NCBI GenBank assembly: GCA_943369525.1 | Contig: CALRNL020000001.1 | Span: 434,001-498,000 of the forward strand | Source of the DNA: BAIKAL-G1 sp943369525 | Lineage (GTDB): Bacteria; Cyanobacteriota; Cyanobacteriia; PCC-6307; Cyanobiaceae | Reading direction: 5' to 3' | DNA: 64,000 nt | Part shown: positions 51,553 to 60,758 of the stretch, in pieces | Numbering within the stretch: the first letter of the stretch is position 1 | Layout: each line of letters begins with the position of its first letter | Notes under the pieces: generated by a model | Database searches by the model: none | What the model saw: only the letters and a program-made list of their open reading frames with translations | What the model was told of the DNA's origin: nothing | Position numbers and translations under genes: made by a program

Positions 51553-53670
51553 ATGCCCCTGAATCCCCGCGGCAGCCAGCCCACGCCCGTGCCCGCCAGC
51601 AGCCAGAGCGCCCATCGCCCAGCGGCGGCGAGCCTGCCCCCGCCCGGCCCCACCGGAGGGGCCAAGAGCGCGCCATCGCGCTCCTGGTGGGAAGGACTGC
51701 AGCGCTGGTGGGCCGAATTCAGCCTGCAAACCAAGCTGCTGGCCGTGGCCACCCTGGTGGTGAGCCTGATGATGACCGGGCTCACCTTTTTTGCGCTGAA
51801 CGGCATCCAGACGGATGTGCGCATGAGCGACACCCGCTACGCCCGGGACCTGGGCCTGCTGCTCTCCGCCAACGTCACGCCCCTGGTGGCCGAAGGCAAT
51901 GACCGGGAATTGGCCGCCGTAGCCGAACGCTTCTGGCGCTCCAGCCGCAGCCTCCGTTACATCTTCTTCGCCGATCCCGAGGGCCTGATCTACCTCGGCA
52001 TCCCGATCAGCGGCAGCCAAGGGGGCAGCGAGTTGCTGCTCAGCCGGCGCCTGGAGATGCCCGCGGACCTGGCCAAACGGCCCCAGAGCCCCCTGGTGCG
52101 CCAACACCTCAGCCCCGATGGCCAGGTCACCGATGTGTTCGTGCCGATGGTCAGCAACGGTCGCTATCTGGGCGTGCTGGCCCTGGGCATCAACCCCAAC
52201 GAGGCGGTCTTAGCGAGTGCGGCCCTGACCCGGGAGGTGACCGTGGCCGTGTTTATCTCGATCTGGGTACTGGTGATCCTGGGTTCGGTCTTTAATGCCC
52301 TAACGATCACCCAACCAGTGAAAGAATTGCTGCGGGGGGTGGGTTTAATTGCCGGCGGCGACTTTGGCGCCCGCATCGCCCTGCCCGTGGGGGGGGAACT
52401 GGGCGAATTGCTCAATGGCTTCAATGCCATGGCCTCCCAATTGGAGGCCTACGACGAGGCCAACATCGAAGAACTCACCGCCGCCCAGGTGAAGCAACAA
52501 ACCCTGATTGCCACGATGGCCGATGGGGCCTTGCTCCTGGATGGGGCCGGCAAAATTGTGCTGGTGAACCCCACGGCCCGACGCCTGTTCCGCTGGGAGG
52601 GACGCAACCTCGAGGGCAGTGAACTCTGCGATGCCCTACCAGGCCTGTTGGCCCTGGAGCTGCAGCCCCAACTCGATGCCGTCCAGGGCGGCGAAAAGGA
52701 CAGCAGTGATTTGCGCATCGAGCTGGGAGAACCGGCCCGCACCCTGCGAATTGTGCTGCAATCGGTGCGTGATGCCAGTGGCGAAAGTCTCAAGGGCATT
52801 GCCGTCACGGTGCAGGACCTCACCCGGGAGGTGGAGCTCAATGCGGCCCAAAGCCGCTTCATCAGCAACGTTTCCCACGAGCTCCGCACGCCGCTGTTCA
52901 ACATCAAGAGCTACGTGGAAACCCTCCACGACCTGCGTAATCAACTCAGTGAGGCTGAACAGCAGGAATTTCTGGCGATCGCCAATGCCGAAACCGATCG
53001 GCTCACCCGGTTGGTGAATGATGTGCTCGATCTCTCCCGCCTGGAATCGGACCGCATCTGGACCCTCGAGCCGGTGGAGTTACCCCCCGCCATCGAACAG
53101 ACCCTGCGCAACTACCGCCTCAATGCCCAGGACAAGGGCGTGGATCTGGCCATGGATGTGGACAGCAACCTGCCCCGGGTGCGAGCCAACTGGGACCTGC
53201 TGCTGCAGGTGCTCGACAACCTGGTGGGCAACGGCCTCAAGTTCACCGCCACCGGCGGCCAACTGATGATGCGGGCCTATCTATGGCCAGACGCCTGCCT
53301 GCTCGACCCCAGCACGGCCCCCCTGGATGACAATCCCACCTGCGAACTGAGTTCGCCCCTGCCGCGGATGCGAGTGGAAATTGCCGATACGGGATCGGGC
53401 ATTTCCTTCGATGACCAGAGCCGCATCTTTGAGCGCTTCTACCGGGTCGAAAATGCCGTCCACACGGAAGTGGGCACGGGCCTGGGTCTCTCGATTGTGC
53501 GCGGCATTCTTGAAAAACACGCCAGTCGCATCCAGATGGCCAGCGAACCCGGCTGTGGCACCACCTTCTGGTTTGACCTACCCCTAGAGCAGGCCGACAG
53601 CGACGAACTGCTGCTAACAATTGAGCGCCGGCGCCAGGACCCTGCCAACCTCCTGGTTGAAACGGTCTGA
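51553..53670 (+). CDS. nblS: Hybrid-free sensor histidine kinase, NblS/Hik33 type
   Basis: A 705-residue membrane kinase. Two membrane helices (about 63-83 and 228-246) flank an extracytoplasmic domain; a HAMP linker follows (VKELLRGVGLIAGGDFGARI), then a PAS domain (LIATMADGALLLDGAGKIVLV), and the kinase core: phospho-acceptor His442 in NVSHELRTPLFNI, N box DNLVGNGLKF, G1 DTGSGIS, F box IFERFYR, G2 GTGLGLSIV. This layout is that of NblS (Hik33/DspA), the light and stress sensor of cyanobacteria that controls phycobilisome degradation and high-light genes, with RpaB as usual partner. It lies between purD and the kai genes and converges with kaiC. Confidence 0.9.
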   Translation: MPLNPRGSQPTPVPASSQSAHRPAAASLPPPGPTGGAKSAPSRSWWEGLQRWWAEFSLQTKLLAVATLVVSLMMTGLTFFALNGIQTDVRMSDTRYARDLGLLLSANVTPLVAEGNDRELAAVAERFWRSSRSLRYIFFADPEGLIYLGIPISGSQGGSELLLSRRLEMPADLAKRPQSPLVRQHLSPDGQVTDVFVPMVSNGRYLGVLALGINPNEAVLASAALTREVTVAVFISIWVLVILGSVFNALTITQPVKELLRGVGLIAGGDFGARIALPVGGELGELLNGFNAMASQLEAYDEANIEELTAAQVKQQTLIATMADGALLLDGAGKIVLVNPTARRLFRWEGRNLEGSELCDALPGLLALELQPQLDAVQGGEKDSSDLRIELGEPARTLRIVLQSVRDASGESLKGIAVTVQDLTREVELNAAQSRFISNVSHELRTPLFNIKSYVETLHDLRNQLSEAEQQEFLAIANAETDRLTRLVNDVLDLSRLESDRIWTLEPVELPPAIEQTLRNYRLNAQDKGVDLAMDVDSNLPRVRANWDLLLQVLDNLVGNGLKFTATGGQLMMRAYLWPDACLLDPSTAPLDDNPTCELSSPLPRMRVEIADTGSGISFDDQSRIFERFYRVENAVHTEVGTGLGLSIVRGILEKHASRIQMASEPGCGTTFWFDLPLEQADSDELLLTIERRRQDPANLLVETV

Positions 53671-53767
53671 AGGGCAGGGAACCAGCTTTCGGAGCAAAAG
53701 GGGCCAGGTAAGCGGGGCCAAGCCTGGGAATCGCTCAAGCGGACCAGGCTAGATAGTCAGCCTCAGC

Positions 53768-55315
53768 TCACACGTCTTCGCTGGCAACACCGCGGGCGAT
53801 CCGGGCCAGTTCGCTACGTTCGTCGGTGTTGATGCGGTGGGGCACACCGCTGATGATGCGCTCAAAGTTGGAGAAGGAATCCTTAATCTCGGGGCCGTTG
53901 CCGGTGATCACAAACTCGCGGATACCCTTATCGTGCCAGGAGCCACGCATCTTGAACACATTGAGGGCCCTAGCCATTTCGCCACGAATCTCGACATATT
54001 GGAGCAGCAGAATTGTGTCGGTGATCGTGGAGATATGGGAATCGGTGATCGAGTGGCTACCCATGAACTCCTCGGAGGTGTTCGTGAAGAAGCCGGCGAT
54101 TTCCTCCTGCTTGGCGTAGCCCGTCACGCCGATCACAAACTGGCGGAAAGCGTTGTGGCTAACGCCCCGGGCCAGGGCTGAGAGCGAATCGATCGCCATG
54201 CGCGAGGGTTTGAATTCACCGATTTCGGTTTTAATGATCTGGAGGTGATCTTCGAGGCCAGTGGATTCGGGATAGGCACAGATGATCTTGAGCAGGCCAT
54301 CGCGCTCCATCTGCTCAAAGTCCATGCCCCAGCTGGTGGCATTACGCAGCAATTGGGCGCGGGATTCCTCATAGGCAAACAGGATGGCCCGCTCCTTATT
54401 GGCACAGGCATTCTCAACAAACTTGCTGACCAGGAGGGTTTTTCCCGTACCGGTGGCGCCGGTGGCGAGGATGATCGAATCCTTAAAGAAGCCGCCGCCG
54501 CACATCTCATCGAGCCGGGGCACCCCCGAGCTGACCCGCACATTTGAAGATCGCTGGGTGAGCCGCATGGCGCCCAGGGGGAAGATGCTGATGCCATGGG
54601 CGCCCATGGTGAAGGGGAACTCCCCCTTCATGTGGGTGGTGCCTCGCAACTTAAGGATTTCCACGGTGCGACGCCGCCGCTCACCTTCAAGCACGTTGCG
54701 CAAAATCACCACGTTATCGGAGACAAATTCCTCAACGCCATAGCGGGCGATCGGCCCATACTCATCAATGCGCTCCGTCGTCATCACCGTGGTGACCCCG
54801 ATCTCCTTCAGCCGGGCGATCAAGCGAAAGATTTCGCGTCGAACCACCGACACGGCATCGTATTGCTGAAAGACGGCCGTGATTGAATCGATCGCCACCC
54901 GCTTGGCCTTGTATTTGCGAATCGCGTAGTTGATGCGCTCAATTAGGCCGGAAAGGTCAAAGCTGCCTGCCACATCCTGACCGTCGGGATCGGGCGAAGC
55001 ATCAAGGATAAATAACTTGTCCTGTTCGACCATCTCCTGAAGGTTCCAGCCAAAGCTGGAGGCATTGCGCAAAATATCGAGGGGTGACTCCTCAAACGTG
55101 ACAAAAATGCCAGCCTCATCAAACTGGCGAATGCCATTACAAAGGAAATTGAGCGAGAACACAGTCTTACCCGTACCCGAGGTACCGCTGATCAGGGTGG
55201 AACGTCCGATCGGCAAGCCGCCATGGCACACATCATCGAAGCCCTCAATCCCCGTGGGAAGCTTCTGCACCTGCATCAAGGTGGAGCCGGGGCTGGTGGA
55301 ACTGGAATCCTGCAT
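53768..55315 (-). CDS. kaiC: Circadian clock protein KaiC
   Basis: The central clock protein of 515 residues, a double-domain RecA-like ATPase forming a hexamer. Walker A motifs: GTSGTGKT (44-51, CI) and GATGTGKT (286-293, CII); catalytic Glu pairs at 75-76 and 316-317. The CII phosphorylation sites are conserved as Ser429 and Thr430 in DSHISTITD, with Thr424 in SITD (these correspond to S431, T432 and T426 of S. elongatus). The C-terminal tail after ERIISG is present, including ARIARGV, the segment that KaiA binds. The start is ATG at 55315 (MQDSSSTSPG); an upstream start at 55333 is less likely. It lies 65 bp after kaiB. Confidence 0.97.
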   Translation of the reverse strand: MQDSSSTSPGSTLMQVQKLPTGIEGFDDVCHGGLPIGRSTLISGTSGTGKTVFSLNFLCNGIRQFDEAGIFVTFEESPLDILRNASSFGWNLQEMVEQDKLFILDASPDPDGQDVAGSFDLSGLIERINYAIRKYKAKRVAIDSITAVFQQYDAVSVVRREIFRLIARLKEIGVTTVMTTERIDEYGPIARYGVEEFVSDNVVILRNVLEGERRRRTVEILKLRGTTHMKGEFPFTMGAHGISIFPLGAMRLTQRSSNVRVSSGVPRLDEMCGGGFFKDSIILATGATGTGKTLLVSKFVENACANKERAILFAYEESRAQLLRNATSWGMDFEQMERDGLLKIICAYPESTGLEDHLQIIKTEIGEFKPSRMAIDSLSALARGVSHNAFRQFVIGVTGYAKQEEIAGFFTNTSEEFMGSHSITDSHISTITDTILLLQYVEIRGEMARALNVFKMRGSWHDKGIREFVITGNGPEIKDSFSNFERIISGVPHRINTDERSELARIARGVASEDV

Positions 55316-55380
55316 GGAACAAGAAGGGCTCAAAAAAGCAATCGGTAGGGCTGGTTAATCAGGGCGGTAGCCCGGCAACT

Positions 55381-55929
55381 TCAGAGGGACTCAAGCGGCG
55401 GCGGCATCGCCAGTGGGGAGTCCGCCGGGCCGCCCCAGGCCCCCTGGGCCGGGGGCGCCAGCACCGTTGAAGCTGGGAAAGCAGACCCGCTCTGGCCAGC
55501 AGCAACAGAGGAATGGTCGGTGCTACCAGGGGGCGTGTACCTGGCGTGCAGGTCGCCAGGGGCGCCCGCACCAGCTCCCAACTCAGCTGGGTTCAACTCA
55601 GCAGATCCCAGCTCATCGGAGCTGCCGAAAGCCTCCTCGTTGAGCTCATCATAAAGAAGATCGAGACCAATCAAGACCTTTTCTCGATCGGATAAATCGC
55701 CAATAATGCGCCGCACCGGCGGCGGCAAAATCTTTGCCAGGGTAGGGGTAGCCAGAATTTTATCCTCCTCGGCTAACTGGGGATTTTGCAATACATCGAT
55801 CACTTTCAAAGCGTAGACGCCCTGAAATTCGGTGTCTAAAATATTCCGCAGGGTTTTGAGGGCCCGCATCGAATTGGCCGTGTTGCCAGCCACGTAGAGC
55901 TTGAGAATGTAGGTCTTGCGGGGCGCCAT
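55381..55929 (-). CDS. kaiB: Circadian clock protein KaiB with long C-terminal extension
   Basis: The first about 100 residues are a normal KaiB thioredoxin-like/fold-switching domain: TYILKLYVAGNTANSMRAL, then VYALKVIDVLQNPQLAEEDKI, and ATPTLAKILPPPVRRIIGDL. Residues about 103-182 are a Ser/Gly/Ala/Pro/Asp-rich, presumably disordered tail without similarity to anything I know. The usual length is about 102 (90-120). The ATG at 55929 overlaps the kaiA stop as TGATG, so kaiA and kaiB are coupled. kaiC lies 65 bp downstream. The stop of the extended frame is clean and no frameshift signature is visible. Confidence 0.94.
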   Translation of the reverse strand: MAPRKTYILKLYVAGNTANSMRALKTLRNILDTEFQGVYALKVIDVLQNPQLAEEDKILATPTLAKILPPPVRRIIGDLSDREKVLIGLDLLYDELNEEAFGSSDELGSAELNPAELGAGAGAPGDLHARYTPPGSTDHSSVAAGQSGSAFPASTVLAPPAQGAWGGPADSPLAMPPPLESL

Positions 55930-56819
55930 CAACCCACCTCCCGGACGAGGGCCAGGGCATCCAGGCGGGGGGCCTGGGGGGTGGGCAGGGGTCCATCCGG
56001 GGGAACCGAGCGTCGATACATCTCGCAGAGATGGGCCATCACATCAAGCAGGGCTAGGCGGTAGTCCTGCAGAAAGTCGTTCTTGTGCCCCTCCAGCTTG
56101 AGCTGCTTCCAGAAACTGTCAATCAAATTCATGTGGATCTCCACAGCTTTGGTAATGGGCAGGTCACTGAAAAAGGCCGTGTGCACAAAACTCTCCAGGG
56201 CCTGGTTAGCCGCAGCTGGGTCGCGGAAGTAGCTGATCAGCAGGTCCCGGTAGGTGCGCTCCAGGGAGGCGAGCAACTCCTGGCGCTCCTGGGGGGCCAG
56301 GTGGCGCAGGTAGCGGGAGGGGTCCCGTTTGTAAAAAACCCCCAGGTAACCAAGCCGTTCCTTCAGCCGATTGGGCAGGCGCCAGCGCTCCGAAGGGGCT
56401 GGCGAGCCCCCCTGGCCATCGCTACCGGCCCCTGCGCCGTTGCTAGCCGCCGACAGGCCCCGCCGCAGAACACGGGACACGGCCGCATCAATGCTGTAGG
56501 TGAGTTGCTCCAGTTGGTCGCCGGGCAGGTGGATCTCGGCCTCGTGGTAATCCAGACGGCCGCTGACATCGCCGACCACCACGGCCGGCAGCATCAGGCC
56601 CTTGCGAATCAACCCCTCGAGTTGGCTGCGGGAAAAGGCGCCCTGCTGCAGCAACACCACATCAAAAGCGTCGCGCCGGCGCTCCAACGCCCCGAGGGGA
56701 TCGGCCTGGGAGCCCAGGTCGTCTAGCTCATAGCGGCCGCCCTTGAGCCACTGGCGACAGGCCAACAGCAGCCTCGGGTCACAGAGCAGGGAGGCGATGG
56801 TGAGAGCCGGCTGGGTCAT
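55929..56819 (-). CDS. kaiA: Circadian clock protein KaiA (full length)
   Basis: A 296-residue KaiA that stimulates KaiC autophosphorylation. The N-terminal pseudo-receiver begins LTIASLLCDPRLLLACRQWL and ends with a Ser/Gly-rich linker (ASNGAGAGSDGQGGSPAP, about 130-147). The C-terminal four-helix domain has RLKERLGYLGVFYKRDPSRYLR and IHMNLIDSFWKQLKLEG. The C-terminal domain that contacts KaiC is intact, and the protein has both domains, unlike truncated KaiA of some lineages. ATG at 56819; it is the first gene of kaiABC and its upstream region (186 bp) is shared with rplU in divergent orientation. Confidence 0.95.
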   Translation of the reverse strand: MTQPALTIASLLCDPRLLLACRQWLKGGRYELDDLGSQADPLGALERRRDAFDVVLLQQGAFSRSQLEGLIRKGLMLPAVVVGDVSGRLDYHEAEIHLPGDQLEQLTYSIDAAVSRVLRRGLSAASNGAGAGSDGQGGSPAPSERWRLPNRLKERLGYLGVFYKRDPSRYLRHLAPQERQELLASLERTYRDLLISYFRDPAAANQALESFVHTAFFSDLPITKAVEIHMNLIDSFWKQLKLEGHKNDFLQDYRLALLDVMAHLCEMYRRSVPPDGPLPTPQAPRLDALALVREVG

Positions 56820-56830
56820 CGGAGCCGGGA

Positions 56831-56873
56831 TGGGGCCCTTTACAACCCAGCCAGTGTTGACGATTGGGCCCCA
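56831..56873. promoter_or_regulatory. Inverted repeat upstream of kaiA
   Basis: TGGGGCCC at 56831-56838 and its exact complement GGGCCCCA at 56866-56873 are separated by 27 bp. The pair lies 12-54 bp upstream of the kaiA ATG on the minus strand, so it could be an operator pair or a stem in the 5' leader of the kai mRNA. No known factor site was recognised; functional status is speculative. Confidence 0.35.
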
Positions 56874-57005
56874 AAAAGGGCAGGATCCTTGTTTGTCTTT
56901 CGATTGCCGTGCGGCAGGCCGAATGACGCGATCCCCACTCCCAAGGCCTGAATCCAGGCAAGGGGCCGGGGATCCACCGTCAGCCTGACCACGCCCGAGT
57001 CCGCC

Positions 57006-57401
57006 ATGACCCCATCCCAGACCAGCAGCACCGCCCCTGCCCCCGAGGCGGACTCCGCCACCAGCAGCGGCTCCTACGCCATCGTTGAGGCCTCCGGCCA
57101 GCAGTTCTGGGTCCAGCCCAACCGCTACTACGACCTCGACCGGATCAATGCGGAAGTGGACAGCACCGTGACCCTGGAGAACGTGCTCCTGGTGAAAGAT
57201 GCCACCGGCGCCACCCTGGGCCACCCCTTCATCACGGGCGCCACGGTAGAGCTCAAGGTGATGGCCCACCGCCGCGGACCGAAGATCATTGTCTATAAAA
57301 TGAAGCCGAAGAAGAAAACCCGTCGCAAAAATGGCCACCGCCAGGAGCTCACCCGGGTGATGGTCCAATCGATCACCGTGGCTGGTAAGGCCCTGGTCTG
57401 A
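57006..57401 (+). CDS. rplU: 50S ribosomal protein L21
   Basis: L21 binds 23S rRNA. The family pattern is YAIVEASGQQFWVQPNRYYD, GATVELKVMAHRRGPKIIVYK and KKKTRRKNGHRQ. It is 131 residues; about 20 residues of Ser/Ala/Pro precede the fold. It diverges from kaiA and precedes rpmA by 80 bp, the standard L21-L27 pair. Confidence 0.96.
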   Translation: MTPSQTSSTAPAPEADSATSSGSYAIVEASGQQFWVQPNRYYDLDRINAEVDSTVTLENVLLVKDATGATLGHPFITGATVELKVMAHRRGPKIIVYKMKPKKKTRRKNGHRQELTRVMVQSITVAGKALV

Positions 57402-57481
57402 GGGCAGGCCGGCCCCGTTCCCCAAGATCGATCGCCGATCGGCTCCACCCCATTCCATCCGTTCTTCCCCCTTTTCCCCCC

Positions 57482-57745
57482 ATGGCCCACAAGAAAGGCA
57501 CAGGCTCCACCCGCAACGGCCGCGACTCCAATTCCAAGCGCCTGGGCGTGAAGCGCTATGGCGGCGAAGCCGTGACCGCCGGCTCGATCCTGATTCGCCA
57601 GCGCGGCACCTCGGTGCTGCCCGGCAACAACGTGGGACGCGGCTCCGACGACACCCTCTTCGCCCTGGTGGATGGCGTGGTGAATTTCGATTCGATCACC
57701 CGCGGCCTGCGCAACCGCAAGCGGATCAACGTCGCCGTTGCCTGA
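57482..57745 (+). CDS. rpmA: 50S ribosomal protein L27
   Basis: An 87-residue L27; the N-terminus MAHKKGTGSTRNGRDSNSKR reaches the peptidyl transferase centre. The conserved GVKRYGGEAVTAGSILIRQRG follows. It ends 30 bp before a strong terminator. No N-terminal cleavable extension like that of Firmicutes is present. Confidence 0.97.
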   Translation: MAHKKGTGSTRNGRDSNSKRLGVKRYGGEAVTAGSILIRQRGTSVLPGNNVGRGSDDTLFALVDGVVNFDSITRGLRNRKRINVAVA

Positions 57746-57774
57746 ACCAGCCCCGAGCTGGCTGCCATGCAGCT

Positions 57775-57805
57775 AAGGTCAGGGCCCTAAGCCCTGGCCT
57801 TTTTT
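57775..57805 (+). terminator. Rho-independent terminator after rpmA
   Basis: AAGGTCAGGGC and GCCCTGGCCTT pair with one G-U pair around a CCTAA loop, followed by TTTTT. It ends the rplU-rpmA transcript. Confidence 0.88.
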
Positions 57806-57847
57806 AATGGCTAACCTTCGGGGCTTAACGAATCGGCCCAGCCCAAC

Positions 57848-58657
57848 TCACGCGGGCGGATAGAGCCGGTAGGCCCGGGTCGTGATCAGGTAGGGGTGAA
57901 ACAGTTCGAGAAAACGCCCCTGCAGGGTGGTGAAAAAGCGATTCACCAGGGCTTCATCATCGAAGTGGAAAGGATATTCGCCATTAAAGCCCTTAAAGAA
58001 ATACCAGTTCAACAGGGCAACCCCCGGACCCGTAAGCCGGCCGGCAAAGGTCTCCAATTGGGCGGCGGGGTCGGGTAGGTGTTCGAGCACATCAAGGCAG
58101 ACGATCGTGTCGAACTGCCTGGGGAGGGCCGGATCGTCGAGGTCGCGGAAGCAGCGCACTTTGGCGGCCAGGCCCAGGGCCGCGGCCCGGGCTGCCACAA
58201 AGGCGCGGTTGTGGGGGTTGAGGTCGACAAACCAGACCTGCTCCACCTGGGGCAGGGCCGCTGCCGCCAGGGCATGGCTGCCGATGCCCCCACCGAAATC
58301 AAGCACCTGGCCGCGGGCGAAGCGCTCCTGCAGGCGCAGGGTGTCGGCGATGTAGTCGGCGCTGCCCAGGTGCCAGGCGGCCAGCTCGATCAGGTGGGCC
58401 GTACCGACGGTGTCTTCGTAAAAACGCTCAGCATGGGCTGGATCGAAGGCCTGCTCCACCGCCCCCGGGTGCAGGGCCGCCAGCTGGGCCGTGGCCTGGG
58501 GCAGCAGGGCCTCCAGTTCGGCGGCCTCCAACTGCAGGAAAGGGGCGAGCTGGGCCTTGAGCGCGAAGCCATCGGCCAGGAAACCCTCCACGTCCAGGCC
58601 GGACCGGGGGGCAACAAGGGCAGCCCTGGGGGCGCTGGAACTGGGGGACAGACTCAT
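57848..58657 (-). CDS. SAM-dependent methyltransferase
   Basis: A 269-residue class I methyltransferase. The SAM-binding motif I is VLDFGGGIGSHALAAA (near residue 115), then VWFVDLNPHN, and motif IV-like IVCLDVLEHLPDPAAQLE. The N-terminal about 90 residues are helical. The ATG at 58657 fits; the upstream frame is the low-complexity region near truB. The substrate is unknown. It converges with rpmA and diverges from truB. Confidence 0.82.
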   Translation of the reverse strand: MSLSPSSSAPRAALVAPRSGLDVEGFLADGFALKAQLAPFLQLEAAELEALLPQATAQLAALHPGAVEQAFDPAHAERFYEDTVGTAHLIELAAWHLGSADYIADTLRLQERFARGQVLDFGGGIGSHALAAAALPQVEQVWFVDLNPHNRAFVAARAAALGLAAKVRCFRDLDDPALPRQFDTIVCLDVLEHLPDPAAQLETFAGRLTGPGVALLNWYFFKGFNGEYPFHFDDEALVNRFFTTLQGRFLELFHPYLITTRAYRLYPPA

Positions 58658-58811
58658 GGGGCCACCGTAAATCGCCCAGGGGAGGGGGGGCTCCCAGTGG
58701 CCCCAGCCCGGGGGCCCACCTGGGAACAAACCCAGGCGCCACCAGGCCCAAGCGGTGCCCCGGCCCCGGCCAGATGCAACAGTGCCTGTACTTGTGGAAG
58801 GACCAGCGCCG

Positions 58812-59750
58812 ATGCCGCCCGAGTCCCCAGGGGTTGCCCAAGTGGGTGCCCAGGCACCTGCCGCCGCTGAACTTTGCGGCTTTCTGGTGCTCGATAAGCC
58901 CGCCGGGATCACCTCCCATGGCTGCGTGGCCCGGGTGCGGCGCGCCTATGGCCTCAAGCGGGTGGGCCATGGCGGCACCCTCGATCCGGCCGTGACCGGC
59001 GTGCTGCCGATCGCCCTGGGGGGCGCCACCCGCCTGCTGCCCTACCTCACGGGCGATAAGCGCTATCGGGGGGTGATTCGCCTGGGCCTTCGCACCGCCA
59101 GCGATGACCTCAGCGGCAACCGGCTCGAGGAGCGGCCCGTCCCCCCCCTCGGGCCGGACGGGCTGGAGGCGGCCCTGGCGCCCTTCCGGGGGACGATCCA
59201 GCAGCGCCCCCCCAACGTGTCGGCCGTGCATGTGGATGGCGAGCGGGCCTACCTGCGGGCCCGCCGCGGCGAGGAGCTCACCCTGGCCCGCAAAACGGTG
59301 ACGATCAGCGAGCTCCGCCTGCTCGGCTGGCACCCCGAACGGGCCGAACTGGAGCTGGAGGTGGCCTGCTCCGCCGGCACCTACATCCGCTCTTTAGCCC
59401 GGGACCTGGGCGAGGCCCTGGGCTGTGGCGGCTGCCTGGCCGAGCTGCGCCGCACCGCTGCCCTGGGCTTTGGCCTGGAGCAAAGCGTGCCCTTCGATCA
59501 CCTCCAACTCCTGCCGCCCCCCGGGCTGCTCGACCCCCTGGTGGTGCTTGGCCACCTGGAGCGCCGCCGCCTCGCAGGCGAAGCCGAGCTGGCCAGCTGG
59601 CGCTGCGGCCGCAGCCTGGAGGCCGGCCTGGAGCTCCCCGATGGCACGGCCGTGGTGGTGGTGGCTGCCGATGGCAGCCTGGCGGGCATGGCCCAGGCCC
59701 AAGCGGGGGGGCGGCTCCAGCCCAAACTTGTGCTGCACGCCAACGGCTGA
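58812..59750 (+). CDS. truB: tRNA pseudouridine(55) synthase
   Basis: Makes pseudouridine 55 in tRNA. The catalytic Asp lies in GHGGTLDPAVTGVLP; the N-terminal LVLDKPAGITSHG and the SAGTYIRSLARDLGEALG motif are typical. About 312 residues if the ATG at 58812 (MPPESPGVAQ) is used; an upstream GTG at 58755 adds 19 residues. A C-terminal PUA-like region follows (LPDGTAVVVVAADG). Confidence 0.94.
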   Translation: MPPESPGVAQVGAQAPAAAELCGFLVLDKPAGITSHGCVARVRRAYGLKRVGHGGTLDPAVTGVLPIALGGATRLLPYLTGDKRYRGVIRLGLRTASDDLSGNRLEERPVPPLGPDGLEAALAPFRGTIQQRPPNVSAVHVDGERAYLRARRGEELTLARKTVTISELRLLGWHPERAELELEVACSAGTYIRSLARDLGEALGCGGCLAELRRTAALGFGLEQSVPFDHLQLLPPPGLLDPLVVLGHLERRRLAGEAELASWRCGRSLEAGLELPDGTAVVVVAADGSLAGMAQAQAGGRLQPKLVLHANG

Positions 59751-59876
59751 GGCCCAGCCGCGCCCCCACCCCATCCATGGCCCTGGCCCTGGCCCCGTCC
59801 CCGTCCCTGGCCATGGCCCTGGCCTAGGCCCTGAACCAGCCAGCCCCAACCCCGTCCGTTCCCAGCACCCGTTCCC

Positions 59877-60758
59877 ATGGCCGGCCATAGCAAATGGGCC
59901 CAGATCAAACGCAGCAAGGCGGTGGTCGATGCCAAACGGGGCGCCCTCTTCACCCGGCTGGGCCGGGAAATCACGGTGGCGGCCCGGGGCGGTAGCGATC
60001 CGGCGGCCAATTTCCAACTGCGCACGGCGATCGAAAAGGCCAAGGCGGCCGCCATGCCAAGCGGCAATATCGAGCGGGCGATTGCCAAGGGATCCGGCCA
60101 GGGCAGTGGCGCCAGCGACCAGTTCGAGGCAGTGCGCTACGAGGGCTACGGCCCGGGCGGCATCGCCATCTTGATTGAGGCCTTCACCGACAACCGCAAC
60201 CGCAGCGCCGCCGAACTGCGTCTGGCCTTCAACAAAAACGGTGGCAATCTGGGCGAGACCGGCTGCGTGGGCTACCTGTTTGAACACCGGGGCGTGGTGC
60301 GCCTGGCCCCGGGCCACACCCCGGACAACGCCGAGGCCAGCGGCAGGGGAAACGGCAGCGACCCCTCCCGGCCCAAAGCACCAGCCCCAGGGGCGAGGCC
60401 AAGCGGTTGGCTCGATGAGGACGCCCTGCTGGAAGACCTCCTGGCCCTGGAAGACCAGGGCGGCCCCGCCGTGCTCACGTACGAGTTAGACGGCGATCCC
60501 GGCCGGCGCAGCGGCGCCGAACTAGTGACGGCCTACGCCGACCTGGAGGCCCTGCAGGACCAGCTGGGATCGAGGGGCTGGCCGGTGGCCAGCTGGGACC
60601 ATCGCTGGATCGCCCAGACCAGCTGCCAGGTCACCGATTCGCAGGTGCTCGGCAGCTGCTTGAAATTGCTGGATGCCCTGGAGGAACTCGATGACGTGCG
60701 CAGTGTGACAACGAATCTGGAGGCGGCGGCGGAGTTGCTGGAGGCGATACTGGGCTGA
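59877..60758 (+). CDS. YebC/PmpR family protein
   Basis: A 293-residue protein of the YebC/TACO1 family, described as a transcriptional regulator or, in recent work, a factor that helps ribosomes through proline stretches. It starts MAGHSKWAQIKRSKAVVD; further blocks are GPGGIAILIEAFTDNRNR and GGNLGETGCVGYLFE. Usual length is about 250: an insert of about 35 residues (DNAEASGRGNGSDPSRPKAP and on) lies in the middle. The spacer before it (59751-59876) is built of repeated GGCCCTGGCC-like words. Confidence 0.93.
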   Translation: MAGHSKWAQIKRSKAVVDAKRGALFTRLGREITVAARGGSDPAANFQLRTAIEKAKAAAMPSGNIERAIAKGSGQGSGASDQFEAVRYEGYGPGGIAILIEAFTDNRNRSAAELRLAFNKNGGNLGETGCVGYLFEHRGVVRLAPGHTPDNAEASGRGNGSDPSRPKAPAPGARPSGWLDEDALLEDLLALEDQGGPAVLTYELDGDPGRRSGAELVTAYADLEALQDQLGSRGWPVASWDHRWIAQTSCQVTDSQVLGSCLKLLDALEELDDVRSVTTNLEAAAELLEAILG

